Positions 35,180 to 44,998 are shown, numbered from the stretch's first letter. The stretch: 64,000 bases of DNA from Bradyrhizobium diazoefficiens (GCF_018131015.1 NZ_JAFCJJ010000004.1:310001-374000); one strand, 5' to 3'. Numbers and translations are program-made. The notes: generated by a model from the letters alone, not told the origin.

Positions 35180-36829
35180 ATGAGCCAGCCCTCCATCTCC
35201 AAATCCATGACCATCGGTGAAAGCGGCCTGGCGGCAGTGTTCGCGGTCACCGCCTTCCTCTGCGTGATCGCCTCGGCCAAGGCGCTCGACGCGGCCTTCG
35301 CCTTCCACGCCGCGCTGAGCGCGGCGGCAAGCGTGGCCGCGGTGTTCTGCATCATCAACCGCTACTTCGACCGTCCGGCGGAGCTTGCGCCCGCGGAGAT
35401 CAACGGCCGCCCCAACTACAATCTGGGTCCGGTCAAGTTCTCGTCGGTCATGGCGATGTTCTGGGGCATCGCCGGCTTCCTGGTCGGCCTCATCATCGCC
35501 TCGCAACTGGCTTGGCCCGCGCTGAACTTCGATCTGCCCTGGACCAGCTTCGGCCGCCTGCGGCCGCTGCACACCTCGGCGGTGATCTTCGCCTTCGGCG
35601 GCAACGTGCTGATCGCATCGTCCTTCTACGTCGTGCAGAGGTCGTGCCGCGTGCGCCTCGCCGGCGACCTCGCGCCGTGGTTCGTCGTGGTCGGCTACAA
35701 CTTCTTCATCCTGATCGCCGGCACCGGCTATCTGCTCGGCGTCACCCAGTCCAAGGAATATGCCGAGCCGGAATGGTATGCCGATCTCTGGCTGACCATC
35801 GTCTGGGTCACCTATCTGCTCGTGTTCCTCGGCACCATCATCAAGCGCAAGGAACCGCATATCTTCGTCGCGAACTGGTTCTATCTCGCCTTCATCGTGA
35901 CCATCGCCGTGCTGCATCTCGGCAACAATCCGGCGCTTCCCGTCTCGGTGTTCGGCTCGAAATCCTACATCGCCTGGGGCGGCATCCAGGACGCCATGTT
36001 CCAGTGGTGGTACGGCCACAACGCGGTCGGCTTCTTCCTGACCGCCGGCTTCCTCGCCATCATGTACTACTTCATCCCGAAGCGTGCCGAGCGGCCGGTC
36101 TACTCCTACCGGCTGTCGATCATCCACTTCTGGTCGCTGATCTTCCTCTACATCTGGGCCGGTCCGCACCACCTGCACTACACCGCGCTGCCGGACTGGA
36201 CGCAGACGCTCGGCATGACCTTCTCGATCATGCTGTGGATGCCCTCCTGGGGCGGCATGATCAACGGCCTGATGACGCTGTCGGGCGCCTGGGACAAGCT
36301 GCGCACCGATCCCGTGCTGCGCATGCTCGTCGTCTCGGTCGCCTTCTACGGCATGTCGACCTTCGAGGGGCCGATGATGTCGATCAAGGTCGTCAACTCG
36401 CTCAGCCACTACACCGACTGGACCATCGGCCACGTCCATTCCGGCGCGCTCGGCTGGGTCGGCTTCGTCTCCTTCGGCGCGCTCTACTGCCTGGTGCCGT
36501 GGATCTGGAATCGCAAGGGCCTCTACAGCCTGAAGCTCGTCAACTGGCACTTCTGGATCGCCACCCTCGGCATCGTCCTCTACATCTCGGCGATGTGGGT
36601 GTCGGGCATCCTGCAGGGTCTGATGTGGCGCGCCTACACATCGCTCGGCTTCCTCGAATATTCCTTCATCGAGACCGTCGAGGCGATGCACCCGTTCTAC
36701 ATCATCCGCGCCGCCGGCGGCGCGCTGTTCCTGATCGGCTCGCTGATCATGGCCTACAATCTCTGGATGACCGTTCGCGTCGGCGAGGCGGAAGTCCAGA
36801 TGCCCGTCGCTCTTCAGCCGGCGGAATGA
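35180..36829 (+). CDS. fixN: cbb3-type cytochrome c oxidase subunit I
   Basis: The protein has 549 residues from the ATG at 35180; a 15-codon-longer frame lacks family similarity. About 12 membrane helices are present. Heme/copper ligand motifs visible are [41 protein letters not shown] and [13 protein letters not shown]. This is the catalytic subunit carrying heme b and the b3-CuB centre of the high-affinity terminal oxidase that supports respiration at very low oxygen, as in nodules. It heads the fixNOQP operon downstream of a FixK box. Confidence 0.96.
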   Translation: MSQPSISKSMTIGESGLAAVFAVTAFLCVIASAKALDAAFAFHAALSAAASVAAVFCIINRYFDRPAELAPAEINGRPNYNLGPVKFSSVMAMFWGIAGFLVGLIIASQLAWPALNFDLPWTSFGRLRPLHTSAVIFAFGGNVLIASSFYVVQRSCRVRLAGDLAPWFVVVGYNFFILIAGTGYLLGVTQSKEYAEPEWYADLWLTIVWVTYLLVFLGTIIKRKEPHIFVANWFYLAFIVTIAVLHLGNNPALPVSVFGSKSYIAWGGIQDAMFQWWYGHNAVGFFLTAGFLAIMYYFIPKRAERPVYSYRLSIIHFWSLIFLYIWAGPHHLHYTALPDWTQTLGMTFSIMLWMPSWGGMINGLMTLSGAWDKLRTDPVLRMLVVSVAFYGMSTFEGPMMSIKVVNSLSHYTDWTIGHVHSGALGWVGFVSFGALYCLVPWIWNRKGLYSLKLVNWHFWIATLGIVLYISAMWVSGILQGLMWRAYTSLGFLEYSFIETVEAMHPFYIIRAAGGALFLIGSLIMAYNLWMTVRVGEAEVQMPVALQPAE

Positions 36830-36839
36830 GGAGCTTCCC

Positions 36840-37574
36840 ATGTCGTTCTGGACTCGCCATCAAGTCTTCGAAAAGAACTCGATCATCCTGGTCGTCGGCA
36901 TCCTCCTGGTGATCGCGGTCGGCGGTCTCGTCGAGATCACGCCGCTGTTCTACCTCAAGAGCACGATCGAGGTGGTCGACGGCGTGCGTCCCTACACGCC
37001 GCTGGAGCTCGCCGGCCGCAACATCTACGTCCGCGAAGGCTGCTATCTCTGCCATTCGCAGATGATCCGTCCCCTGCGTGACGAGGTCGAGCGCTACGGC
37101 CACTTCTCGCTCGCCGCCGAGAGCATGTTCGACCATCCGTTCCAGTGGGGCTCGAAGCGCACAGGTCCGGACCTCGCCCGCGTCGGCGCCAAATATTCCG
37201 ACGAATGGCACGTCACCCACCTGACCAATCCGCGCGCGATCGTGCCGCAGTCGGTGATGCCGGGCTATCCGTTCCTCAGCGCAACCGAGGTCGATCCGGA
37301 CACGATCGCCGACCACATGCGCACGCTCAAGGCCGTCGGCGTTCCCTATACCGACGACCAGATCGCCAATGCCGGCGCCGACATGAAGGCCCAGGCCGAT
37401 CCGGACAATGCCGGCAGCGACGCCTTCACCAAGCGCTATGCCAAGGCCGTGGTGCGCAATTTCGACGGCAAGACCGGCACCCCGACCGAGATGGACGCGC
37501 TGGTCGCGTACCTGCAGATGCTCGGCACGCTGGTCGACTTCAAGCTCTACAACGAGAAAGCCAATCTTCGCTGA
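36840..37574 (+). CDS. fixO: cbb3-type cytochrome c oxidase monoheme subunit II
   Basis: The protein has 244 residues. One N-terminal membrane anchor (about residues 15-40) is followed by a periplasmic domain with a single c-type heme motif CYLCHSQM near residues 67-74. An axial Met is expected in the SVMPGYPFL segment. Length and motifs match FixO. It passes electrons from FixP to FixN. It starts 10 nt after fixN, with GAGGAG in the gap. Confidence 0.95.
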   Translation: MSFWTRHQVFEKNSIILVVGILLVIAVGGLVEITPLFYLKSTIEVVDGVRPYTPLELAGRNIYVREGCYLCHSQMIRPLRDEVERYGHFSLAAESMFDHPFQWGSKRTGPDLARVGAKYSDEWHVTHLTNPRAIVPQSVMPGYPFLSATEVDPDTIADHMRTLKAVGVPYTDDQIANAGADMKAQADPDNAGSDAFTKRYAKAVVRNFDGKTGTPTEMDALVAYLQMLGTLVDFKLYNEKANLR

Positions 37575-37586
37575 GAAGGCATCACG

Positions 37587-37751
37587 ATGAAAGCCATCCT
37601 GACACTCGACAATCTCGCATCCGGTCTCGTCACCACGATCTGGACGCCGATCTTCGTCGCGATCTTTCTCGCGATCATCGCCTACGCATTCTGGCCCCGC
37701 AACAAGGCCGCGTTCGACGAAGCTGCAAACCTGCCGCTGCGGGAGGAGTAA
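37587..37751 (+). CDS. fixQ: cbb3-type cytochrome c oxidase small subunit
   Basis: I translated 54 residues from the ATG at 37587 to the TAA at 37749-37751. The protein is a single membrane helix (about residues 17-37) followed by a charged tail, FWPRNKAAFDEAANL, as in CcoQ/FixQ. It lies between fixO and fixP, where fixQ belongs. It is thought to stabilise the FixP-oxidase complex and carries no cofactor. Confidence 0.93.
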   Translation: MKAILTLDNLASGLVTTIWTPIFVAIFLAIIAYAFWPRNKAAFDEAANLPLREE

Positions 37752-37757
37752 GAGATC

Positions 37758-38633
37758 ATGACCGATCATCACGGCGAGTTCGATTCCGTCTCCGGCAGGT
37801 CCACGACCGGACATGAATGGGACGGCATCAAGGAGCTCAACACGCCGCTGCCGCGCTGGTGGCTGATCACCTTCTACCTCACCATCGTCTGGGCGATCGC
37901 CTACTGGGTCGTGTATCCGGCCTGGCCGCTGATCTCGAGCAATACCACAGGCCTGTTCGGCTACTCCTCGCGCGCCGACGTCGCGGTCGAGCTCGCCAAT
38001 CTCGAGAAGATCCGCGGTGACAAGATGGCGGCGCTGGGCGCGGCCTCGCTCGCCGACATCGAGAAGGATCCGGCGCTGCTGGCGCTGGCGCGCGCCAAGG
38101 GCAAGACCGTGTTCGGCGACAATTGCGCGCCGTGCCACGGCTCCGGCGGCGCCGGCGCCAAGGGGTTCCCGAACCTCAACGACGACGACTGGCTGTGGGG
38201 CGGCACGCTCGACCAGATCATGCAGACCATCCAGTACGGCGCGCGCTCCGGCCACGCCAAGACGCATGAAGGCCAGATGCTCGCCTTCGGCAAGGACGGC
38301 GTGCTGAAGCCGGACGAGATCGTCACCGTCGCCAATTACGTTCGCGCGTTGTCGGGCCTGTCGACCCGCAAGGGCTATGACGCGGCCAAGGGCGAGAAGA
38401 TCTTCGTGGAGAATTGCGTGGCGTGCCACGGCGATGGCGGCAAGGGCAACCAGGAGATGGGCGCACCGAACCTGACCGACAAGATCTGGCTCTATGGCTC
38501 GGACGAGGCGAACCTGATCGAGACCATCGCCCAGGGCCGCGCCGGCGTCATGCCGGCCTGGGAAGGGCGGCTCGACCCCGCCACCATCAAGGCGATGGCG
38601 GTCTACGTCCATTCGCTGGGCGGCGGCAAATAG
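37758..38633 (+). CDS. fixP: cbb3-type cytochrome c oxidase diheme subunit III
   Basis: The protein has 291 residues. A membrane anchor lies near residues 33-55. Two c-type heme motifs, CAPCH (near residue 126) and CVACH (near 220), sit in separate cytochrome c domains (KGKTVFGDNCAPCH and GEKIFVENCVACH). It receives electrons from the bc1 complex or a soluble cytochrome and passes them to FixO. The gene begins seven nucleotides after fixQ and ends the fixNOQP operon. Confidence 0.95.
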   Translation: MTDHHGEFDSVSGRSTTGHEWDGIKELNTPLPRWWLITFYLTIVWAIAYWVVYPAWPLISSNTTGLFGYSSRADVAVELANLEKIRGDKMAALGAASLADIEKDPALLALARAKGKTVFGDNCAPCHGSGGAGAKGFPNLNDDDWLWGGTLDQIMQTIQYGARSGHAKTHEGQMLAFGKDGVLKPDEIVTVANYVRALSGLSTRKGYDAAKGEKIFVENCVACHGDGGKGNQEMGAPNLTDKIWLYGSDEANLIETIAQGRAGVMPAWEGRLDPATIKAMAVYVHSLGGGK

Positions 38634-38673
38634 CCGATCGGCGGCAGGCGGGGGCGAACTAAAATGCCTCCGC

Positions 38674-38687
38674 TTGCGCTGGATCAA
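38674..38687 (+). promoter_or_regulatory. FixK box upstream of fixGHIS
   Basis: TTGCGCTGGATCAA has the TTG-N8-CAA framework with one perfect half (ATCAA) and one degenerate half (TTGCG). It is 70 bp before the fixG start, in the only gap between fixP and fixG, so fixGHIS can be activated separately from fixNOQP. Confidence 0.75.
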
Positions 38688-38756
38688 GCCACGCGGCGGC
38701 GCCGGGTCTAGGTTGAATCGCACCTTTCGAGACCATCTCCAGCGGCGAACAGGACC

Positions 38757-40211
38757 GTGAGCGCGAACGAATTCACATCGGACGACGACTACGGGCCGCT
38801 CTATGCCGCTCGCAAGAAGGTCTATCCCCAGAGCGTCTCCGGCACCTTCCGCCGCGTCAAATGGGGCCTGATGGCCTTTTGCCTCGGCGTCTACTACTTC
38901 CTGCCCTTCGTGCGCTGGAACCGGGGCATCGGCGCCCCCAGCCAGGCGGTGCTGATCGACCTGCCCAACAGCCGCTTCTATTTCTTCTTCATCGAGCTTT
39001 GGCCGCAGGAGGTCTACTACTTCACCGGCCTGTTGATCGTGGCCGCGGTGGCGCTGTTCCTGATGAACTCCGTCGGCGGCCGCATCTGGTGCGGCTATCT
39101 CTGTCCGCAGACGGTGTGGACCGACCTGTTCTACGCGGTCGAGCGCTTCGTCGAAGGCGATCGCCGCGAGCGGATGCGGAAGGACAACGCGGCTGACGGG
39201 TTGTCGCTGCGGCGGGTCTATGAGATCGTGCTCAAGAACGCGATCTGGCTTCTGATCGCATGGTGGACCGGCGGCGCCTGGGTGCTCTATTTCGCCGACG
39301 CCCCGACCCTGGTGAAGCAGCTCCTCACGTTCCAGGCGCCGATGGTCGCCTATATCTGGATCGGCATCCTGACCGCGACGACCTTCGTGCTCGCCGGCTA
39401 CATGCGCGAGCAGGTCTGCACCTATATGTGCCCGTGGCCGCGCATCCAGGCCGCGCTGACCGACGAATGGGCGCTCAACGTCACCTACCGCTACGACCGC
39501 GGCGAGAAGCGCACCTCGGTCAAGAAGGCCGCCGAGCTGCGCGCGCTCGGCCAGCCGGTCGGCGATTGCGTCGACTGCTATCAATGCGTCGCGGTGTGCC
39601 CGACCGGCATCGACATCCGCAACGGGCCGCAGCTCGAATGCATCCAGTGCGGGCTCTGCATCGACGCCTGCGACAACGTGATGACCAAGATCGGCCGGCC
39701 GAAGCGGCTGATCGGCTACGACAACGACATCAACATCCAGCGCCGCCAGGACGGCAAGGCGCCGGTCTACCGCATCATCCGGCCCCGCACCATCGTCTAC
39801 AGCGCGATCATCGCGGCGGTCGGCGGCATCATGCTCTACGTGCTCGCGACCCGCACCCTGCTCGACGTCAACGTGCTGCACGACCGCAATCCGCTCGCCG
39901 TCAAGCTCAGCGACGGCTCGATCCGCAACGCCTATACGGTCCGGCTGCTGAACAAGAGCGGCTATGACCGCGTCGTCGCGATCGACGCGGAGGGGCCCGT
40001 CAACGCGACGCTTCACGTCGTCGGCGCCGATTCGGTGACGCCGGACCGGCCGATGGTCGTGATTCCGCGCGACTCCACCAGCGAGTTGCGGGTGCTCGTC
40101 ACCGCGCCGGCGGAAAGCAATCCGGAGAAGTCGATCCCGGTCCGCTTCCACGTCACCGACATCGGGCTCGGCGAGGCCGCGTCCGCCACCGACAATTTCG
40201 TCTCGCCGTAA
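38757..40211 (+). CDS. fixG: Cytochrome c oxidase accessory protein FixG (CcoG), iron-sulfur membrane protein
   Basis: The protein has 484 residues with a GTG start at 38757. About five membrane helices precede two ferredoxin-type cysteine clusters (CVDCYQCVAVCPTGID and CIQCGLCIDACDN). A C-terminal periplasmic Ig-like domain follows. CcoG is needed for delivery of reduced copper during cbb3 oxidase assembly. The gene heads fixGHIS. Confidence 0.94.
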   Translation: MSANEFTSDDDYGPLYAARKKVYPQSVSGTFRRVKWGLMAFCLGVYYFLPFVRWNRGIGAPSQAVLIDLPNSRFYFFFIELWPQEVYYFTGLLIVAAVALFLMNSVGGRIWCGYLCPQTVWTDLFYAVERFVEGDRRERMRKDNAADGLSLRRVYEIVLKNAIWLLIAWWTGGAWVLYFADAPTLVKQLLTFQAPMVAYIWIGILTATTFVLAGYMREQVCTYMCPWPRIQAALTDEWALNVTYRYDRGEKRTSVKKAAELRALGQPVGDCVDCYQCVAVCPTGIDIRNGPQLECIQCGLCIDACDNVMTKIGRPKRLIGYDNDINIQRRQDGKAPVYRIIRPRTIVYSAIIAAVGGIMLYVLATRTLLDVNVLHDRNPLAVKLSDGSIRNAYTVRLLNKSGYDRVVAIDAEGPVNATLHVVGADSVTPDRPMVVIPRDSTSELRVLVTAPAESNPEKSIPVRFHVTDIGLGEAASATDNFVSP

Positions 40212-40228
40212 GGGTTCAGGAGAGCGCC

Positions 40229-40714
40229 ATGGCATCCAAGCCGCTGACCGGGACCAAGGTGTTCCTGATGCTGGTCGCCTTCTTCGGCGTCGTGATCGGC
40301 GTCAACGGGATCATGATGAAGCTCGCGATCGCGACCCTGCCGGGCACCGACGTCGACAGCCCCTATGCCGCGGGCCTCGTCTATGACCGCGAGATCGCGG
40401 CGGCGCAGGACCAGGCCGCGCGGAAATGGGACGTCAGTGCCCATATCGAGCGCGGTCGCGATGGCGCGGCCACCTTGCGGGTCGAGGCGCGCGATGCGAG
40501 CGGCCGACCGCTGGCCGGCCTGAAATTCGGCGGCCGCCTGGAGCGGCCGACCGACAAGCGCGCTGATCTTGCGGTCGAGCTCAGCGAAGCCGGCAGCGGC
40601 GTCTATCGCGGCAGTGCTGCGTCCGTCGCGCCGGGCCAGTGGGACCTCGTGATCGAGGGCGAGGCGCGCGGGGCGCGCGTCTTCCTGTCGCGCAACCGCG
40701 TCATCCTGAACTGA
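40229..40714 (+). CDS. fixH: cbb3 oxidase assembly protein FixH (CcoH)
   Basis: The protein has 161 residues. One N-terminal membrane helix (residues 12-32) is followed by a periplasmic domain starting with SPYAAGLVYDREIAAAQ, typical of FixH. It stabilises the assembling oxidase. It starts 17 nt after fixG, with a GGAGAG site. Confidence 0.92.
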   Translation: MASKPLTGTKVFLMLVAFFGVVIGVNGIMMKLAIATLPGTDVDSPYAAGLVYDREIAAAQDQAARKWDVSAHIERGRDGAATLRVEARDASGRPLAGLKFGGRLERPTDKRADLAVELSEAGSGVYRGSAASVAPGQWDLVIEGEARGARVFLSRNRVILN

Positions 40715-40725
40715 GGTACGCCGGC

Positions 40726-42918
40726 ATGCAGGTGACGCGTGATTTCTCCCACTATGTCCGCGCCGCGGGCGAGGGTATCGACCACATCGATCTCGCCATC
40801 GAGGGCGTTCATTGCGCCGGCTGCATGGCCAAGATCGAGCGCGGGCTCTCCGCCATGCCCGACGTGACGCTGGCGCGCGTCAATCTCACCGACCGGCGCG
40901 TCGCGCTGGAGTGGAAGCAGGGCACGCTCGACCCTGGCAGCTTCATCGACCGGCTCGAGGAGCTCGGCTACAAGGCTTATCCTTTCGAGACCGAGAGCGC
41001 GGAGACGACCGAGGTCGCCGAATCCCGCTTCCTGCTGCGCTGTCTCGGCGTCGCCGCGTTCGCCACCATGAACGTGATGATGCTGTCGATCCCGGTGTGG
41101 TCGGGCAACGTCTCGGACATGCTGCCCGAGCAGCGCGACTTCTTCCACTGGCTGTCGGCGCTGATCGCGCTGCCGGCGGCGGCCTATGCCGGCCAGCCGT
41201 TCTTCCGCTCGGCCTGGCGCGCGCTGTCGGCGAAGACCACCAACATGGACGTTCCGATCTCGATCGGTGTGATCCTCGCGCTCGGCATGTCCGTGGTCGA
41301 GACCATCCATCACGCCGAGCATGCCTATTTCGACGCGGCGATCATGCTGCTCACCTTCCTGCTGGTCGGCCGCGTCCTCGACCAGAACATGCGGCGGCGG
41401 ACCCGCGCGGTCGCCGGCAATCTCGCCGCGCTGAAGGCGGAGACGGCGGCCAAATTCGTCGGGCCGGACGAAATCTCGCAGGTGCCGGTGGCCGCGATCC
41501 ATCCCGGCGACATCGTGCTGCTGCGCCCCGGCGAGCGCTGCGCGGTCGACGGCACCGTCATCGACGGCCGTTCCGAGATCGACCAGAGCCTGATCACCGG
41601 CGAGACGCTCTATGTCCGGGCCGCCCACGGCACGCCGGTCTATGCCGGATCGATGAACATCTCGGGCACGGTGCGGGTGCGGGTTTCGGCGGCGTCCGAG
41701 GCGACGCTGCTCGCCGAGATCACGCGGCTGCTCGACAATGCGCTCGCCGCGCGCTCGCGCTACATGCGGCTCGCCGACCGCGCCTCGCGGCTCTATGCGC
41801 CGGTGGTGCATGCGACCGCGCTTCTCACCATTCTGGGCTGGGTCGTGTTCGGCGCGAGCTGGCATGATGCGATCGTGACGGGTGTCGCCGTTCTGATCAT
41901 CACCTGTCCCTGCGCGCTCGGCCTTGCGATTCCAACCGTGCAGACGGTGGCCTCGGGCGCGATGTTCAAGTCCGGCGTGCTGCTCAATTCCGGCGATGCC
42001 ATCGAGCGGCTGGCCGAGGCCGACCATGTCATCTTCGACAAGACCGGCACGCTCACGCTGCCGGATCTCGAAGTGACCAATGCGGCCGCCATTCCCGCAG
42101 ACATCTTCGAGCTCGCGGGCCGGCTCGCGCTGTCGAGCCATCATCCCGTGGCCGCCGCGGTCGCGCAGGCGGCCGCCGCGAAGTCGCCGGTCGTCGGCGC
42201 GGTCGAGGAGGCCGGGCAGGGCGTGCGCGCGAGTGTGGACGGGGTCGAGCTTCGTCTCGGCCGGCCGTCCTTCTGCGGCGCGGAGGCGCTGGTGGACGGT
42301 GCGACTCGTGGCGATCCCGAGGCGTCCATCGTGGCCTTCAGCAAGGGCAACGACAAGTTCGTCCTGGCGGTGCGCCAGGGCCTGCGCCCGGATGCCCAGG
42401 CCGTGATTGCGGCGCTGAAGGAACGCGACGTCGGCCTCGAGATTCTCTCCGGCGACCGCGAGCCGGCGGTGAAGGCGGCCGCCCATGCGCTCGGCATCGG
42501 CGAGTGGCGCGCCGGCGTCACGCCGGCCGACAAGATCGCACGGATCGAGGAGCTGAAGCGGCGTGGCACCAGGGTGCTGATGGTCGGCGACGGCATGAAC
42601 GACGCACCGTCGCTGGCTGCGGCCCATGTCTCGATGTCGCCGATTTCGGCCGCCCATCTCAGCCAGGCGACGGCGGATCTCGTCTTCCTCGGCCGGCCGC
42701 TGGCGCCCGTCGTTACCGCCATCGACTCGGCGCGAACGGCGCTGCGGCTGATGCGGCAGAATCTGTGGCTTGCGGTCGGCTACAATGTGCTGGCGGTGCC
42801 GGTTGCGATCAGCGGCGTCGTGACGCCCCTGATTGCGGCGGCCGCCATGAGCGGATCGTCGATCCTGGTCATGCTGAACGCGCTGCGGGCGCGCGGCCGC
42901 GCGCGGGAGATGGTGTGA
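40726..42918 (+). CDS. fixI: Copper-transporting P1B-type ATPase FixI (CcoI)
   Basis: The protein has 730 residues from the ATG at 40726. The N-terminal metal-binding domain has GVHCAGCMAKIE near residues 26-37. The membrane metal site is CPCALGLAIP. The phosphorylation motif is FDKTGTLTLPD and the hinge motif GDGMNDAPSL. It exports copper to the periplasmic side for the FixN active site. The gene overlaps fixS by one nucleotide. Confidence 0.95.
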   Translation: MQVTRDFSHYVRAAGEGIDHIDLAIEGVHCAGCMAKIERGLSAMPDVTLARVNLTDRRVALEWKQGTLDPGSFIDRLEELGYKAYPFETESAETTEVAESRFLLRCLGVAAFATMNVMMLSIPVWSGNVSDMLPEQRDFFHWLSALIALPAAAYAGQPFFRSAWRALSAKTTNMDVPISIGVILALGMSVVETIHHAEHAYFDAAIMLLTFLLVGRVLDQNMRRRTRAVAGNLAALKAETAAKFVGPDEISQVPVAAIHPGDIVLLRPGERCAVDGTVIDGRSEIDQSLITGETLYVRAAHGTPVYAGSMNISGTVRVRVSAASEATLLAEITRLLDNALAARSRYMRLADRASRLYAPVVHATALLTILGWVVFGASWHDAIVTGVAVLIITCPCALGLAIPTVQTVASGAMFKSGVLLNSGDAIERLAEADHVIFDKTGTLTLPDLEVTNAAAIPADIFELAGRLALSSHHPVAAAVAQAAAAKSPVVGAVEEAGQGVRASVDGVELRLGRPSFCGAEALVDGATRGDPEASIVAFSKGNDKFVLAVRQGLRPDAQAVIAALKERDVGLEILSGDREPAVKAAAHALGIGEWRAGVTPADKIARIEELKRRGTRVLMVGDGMNDAPSLAAAHVSMSPISAAHLSQATADLVFLGRPLAPVVTAIDSARTALRLMRQNLWLAVGYNVLAVPVAISGVVTPLIAAAAMSGSSILVMLNALRARGRAREMV

Positions 42919-43085
42919 TGGAGATCCTGGTCATCCTGGTTCCGCTGGCGCTGATGCTCGGCCTTGCGGGCCTTGCTGCCTTCCTCTGGTCGCTGAAGAG
43001 CGGCCAGTATGACGATCTCGACGGCGCCGCCTGGCGGGCGATCGCCGACGACGATCCGCCGCCGGAGGCGCCGGCCAAGCGTTAG
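42918..43085 (+). CDS. fixS: cbb3 oxidase maturation small protein FixS (CcoS)
   Basis: Translation gives 55 residues. One membrane helix (about 5-25) is followed by a short acidic and proline-rich tail; SGQYDDLDGAAWR is the FixS signature. Its ATG shares one base with the fixI stop. It is required for cofactor insertion into the oxidase. Its stop overlaps the end of the convergent MFS gene by four nucleotides, so no terminator separates them. Confidence 0.92.
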   Translation: MEILVILVPLALMLGLAGLAAFLWSLKSGQYDDLDGAAWRAIADDDPPPEAPAKR

Positions 43086-44287
43086 CGCCTGAGAGCGAGC
43101 GTGAGCAGGGCGGCGATGGCGAGGGCTGCACCCACGCCGGCCACGCAGGCCTGCCAGCCGAAAGCGTCGAACAGACGTCCGAGCACGGCCGTACCAACGA
43201 GCCCGCCGCAGAAGTAGCAAGCCAGGTAGGTGCCGCTGGCGACGCCGCGGTTGTCGGTGGCCACCTGTCCGATGAAGCCTGTGGCAGCGGCCTGCGCAAA
43301 GAAGGTGCCGACACCGACCAGAACCATGCCGGCGAGGACTCCGCCCAGGTGCGGCGCCAGCATCAGCGGCAAGCCGATTCCGGCAACCGCGAGCGAGCCC
43401 CAGATCGTGGGCCGCGTTCCCAGGCGCGACGCCACCTTGCCCGCCAGCAAGGTCGTGGCGACCGACGGCAGGAAGACGAAATAGACGAGGCCGAGGTCCA
43501 TCATGCCCAGCGACAGTGGCGGTCGGACCAGCACGAAATTGACGAATGTGAAGGTGCCGATGAAGGCGAACAGGATGCAGAAGCCAATGCCGAAGGCGGC
43601 GCGCAGCGGCGGATTGCGCCAATGCGCGATCGTGGCGGCGAGCGGTGACCCCGCCGGCATCATCATCGCGTGCATCGGCTGCACCCGGTTGATGGTGAAG
43701 TAGACCAGCACCGCACCGGTCAGATTGAGGGCTGCGAAGAAATAGAAGTTCGAGGCGAGGCCAAGGCTGTCGGCGACCGCTGCCGAGATCAGCCGGCCGA
43801 CGAGGTTGCTGGCGACATTGCCGGTGATGTAGGCGGCGAACGCGCCGCCGGCGTCCATGGCGCTGCACCGCTCGCCGAGATAGGCGAGCGTCAGCGCGAA
43901 GGCGGACGCCATGCACAGGCCCTGCGCGACCCGCAGGGCGGTGAAGACGGCAAGATTTGGCGCGGACGCCAGCAGGCTTGTCGGGATCGCCAGCAGTGTC
44001 AGGCTGAGCAGGATGCCGGTTCGCCGGTTGATCCGCGGGCTGAAGAAGCCAACGACGAGGCCCGCGATCGCCATGCCGAAGGTGCTGGCATTGACGGCAA
44101 AGCCCATCGCCGCCGGCGTGACGCCATAGTGGCGCGTCAGCGACGGCAGGATCGCCTGCGTCGCGAACAGATCAACAACGGTCAGGAATGCGGTCAGGCC
44201 GATGACGAGCGAACGGAACGCGAGGCCCGGGGAGTGCGCATCCATCGTCATCGCGGCCGGTCTGGTCGGAGCGGAAAGATCGGTCAT
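43082..44287 (-). CDS. Major facilitator superfamily transporter (YnfM-like)
   Basis: The protein has 401 residues from the ATG at 44285-44287; the frame remains open upstream through the hairpin region. It has twelve predicted helices, with VVDLFATQAILPSL at the start and loop FFSPRINRRTGILLSL in the motif-A position, as in YnfM-type exporters. The cupin gene lies 105 bp upstream on the same strand, so they likely form one operon with a strong hairpin between them. The substrate is unknown. Confidence 0.85.
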   Translation of the reverse strand: MTDLSAPTRPAAMTMDAHSPGLAFRSLVIGLTAFLTVVDLFATQAILPSLTRHYGVTPAAMGFAVNASTFGMAIAGLVVGFFSPRINRRTGILLSLTLLAIPTSLLASAPNLAVFTALRVAQGLCMASAFALTLAYLGERCSAMDAGGAFAAYITGNVASNLVGRLISAAVADSLGLASNFYFFAALNLTGAVLVYFTINRVQPMHAMMMPAGSPLAATIAHWRNPPLRAAFGIGFCILFAFIGTFTFVNFVLVRPPLSLGMMDLGLVYFVFLPSVATTLLAGKVASRLGTRPTIWGSLAVAGIGLPLMLAPHLGGVLAGMVLVGVGTFFAQAAATGFIGQVATDNRGVASGTYLACYFCGGLVGTAVLGRLFDAFGWQACVAGVGAALAIAALLTLALRR

Positions 44288-44306
44288 GGCATCACGTCTT
44301 CCGTTG

Positions 44307-44363
44307 GGGGATGTGGCGCCCGGCGTGCCGGGGCGGCAGGGGAAATCCGGGCGCCACATCCCC
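44307..44363 (-). repeat. Long inverted repeat between the cupin and MFS genes
   Basis: GGGGATGTGGCGCCCGG (44307-44323) and CCGGGCGCCACATCCCC (44347-44363) are perfect 17-bp complements with a 23-nt loop. In the cupin-MFS transcript this would form a very stable stem ending 19 nt before the MFS start codon. It may act as an attenuator, an mRNA stabiliser for the cupin message or an operator. Confidence 0.75.
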
Positions 44364-44392
44364 GTGACGAGCGGCCGGGGCCAACGCGCTCG

Positions 44393-44875
44393 TTACATGT
44401 TGTGGTCGTGCGGATCCCTGCGGACATCGCCCACATAGAGAATGACGGTCTCCTTGCCGAGGTTCTTCCACCAGTGCGAGGTGCCGAATACCTCGGGGCG
44501 GATATCGCCGGCCTTGTGCATGATCGGATCGACGCAGTTGGAGGCGTACTCGACGATCTCGCCCTGCTGCACGTAGATGAGGGCGGGACGGTCGTCGTGG
44601 CTGTGCCATGGAACGATCCCGCCGGGCTCGATGGTCAGCTTGCGGAAGCGCAGCTCGCGGCCTTCGATATGTGCCGGCTGCTTGCCGAGGTCGATCGCGC
44701 CGAGCGTGGTGTCGGTGACGCCGACGGGCTTGGTGTCCACCATCTGGTGCGCGTTCGGCTTGATCTTGTCGGCCGGGCACTCACCGGCGAGCACGGGCTG
44801 TGCCGGGAGTGTCAATGCCGCGAGAAGTGCCAGGCCCGGCCAGACCGCACGCGACAATGTGGGATGCTTGAACAT
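44393..44875 (-). CDS. Exported cupin-domain protein
   Basis: The protein has 160 residues from the ATG at 44873-44875, preceded by CAGGAG; a much longer frame upstream has no family-like sequence. A signal peptide of about 31 residues ends at PAQPVLA. The cupin motif is GIVPWHSHDDRPALIYVQQGE (two His and a later acidic residue), followed by HWWKNLGKETVILYVGDV and a His-rich end, so a metal-binding barrel in the periplasm is likely. The ligand is unknown. It is divergent from a small secreted protein, sharing a symmetric promoter. Confidence 0.85.
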   Translation of the reverse strand: MFKHPTLSRAVWPGLALLAALTLPAQPVLAGECPADKIKPNAHQMVDTKPVGVTDTTLGAIDLGKQPAHIEGRELRFRKLTIEPGGIVPWHSHDDRPALIYVQQGEIVEYASNCVDPIMHKAGDIRPEVFGTSHWWKNLGKETVILYVGDVRRDPHDHNM

Positions 44876-44951
44876 GATAGTCTCCTGTAATGGCCGCAAC
44901 CATGATGGTCGCCGGCTGTGGCAGAAGCCTCGTCGAAACCGCCTTGGTTCT

Positions 44952-44993
44952 GAAATGCCGTTTTGCTTTCGGTGCGATAGCCCGGCGCTATGG
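44952..44993 (-). promoter_or_regulatory. LysR-type binding module A, facing the cupin gene
   Basis: On the minus strand the dyad CCATAGCGCCGGGCTATCG (T-N11-A) is followed by 14 nt and then CGGCATTTC. The start of CGGCATTTC lies 85 nt before the cupin start codon. The same arrangement occurs in modules B and C. The pattern fits the recognition and activation half sites of LysR-type regulators. Confidence 0.6.
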
Positions 44994-44998
44994 CGGGA

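Noticed and set aside
36747..40235. Open frame of 1162 codons on the minus strand across fixOQP and fixG
   Set aside because: It is antisense to well-identified fix genes and has no recognisable domain.
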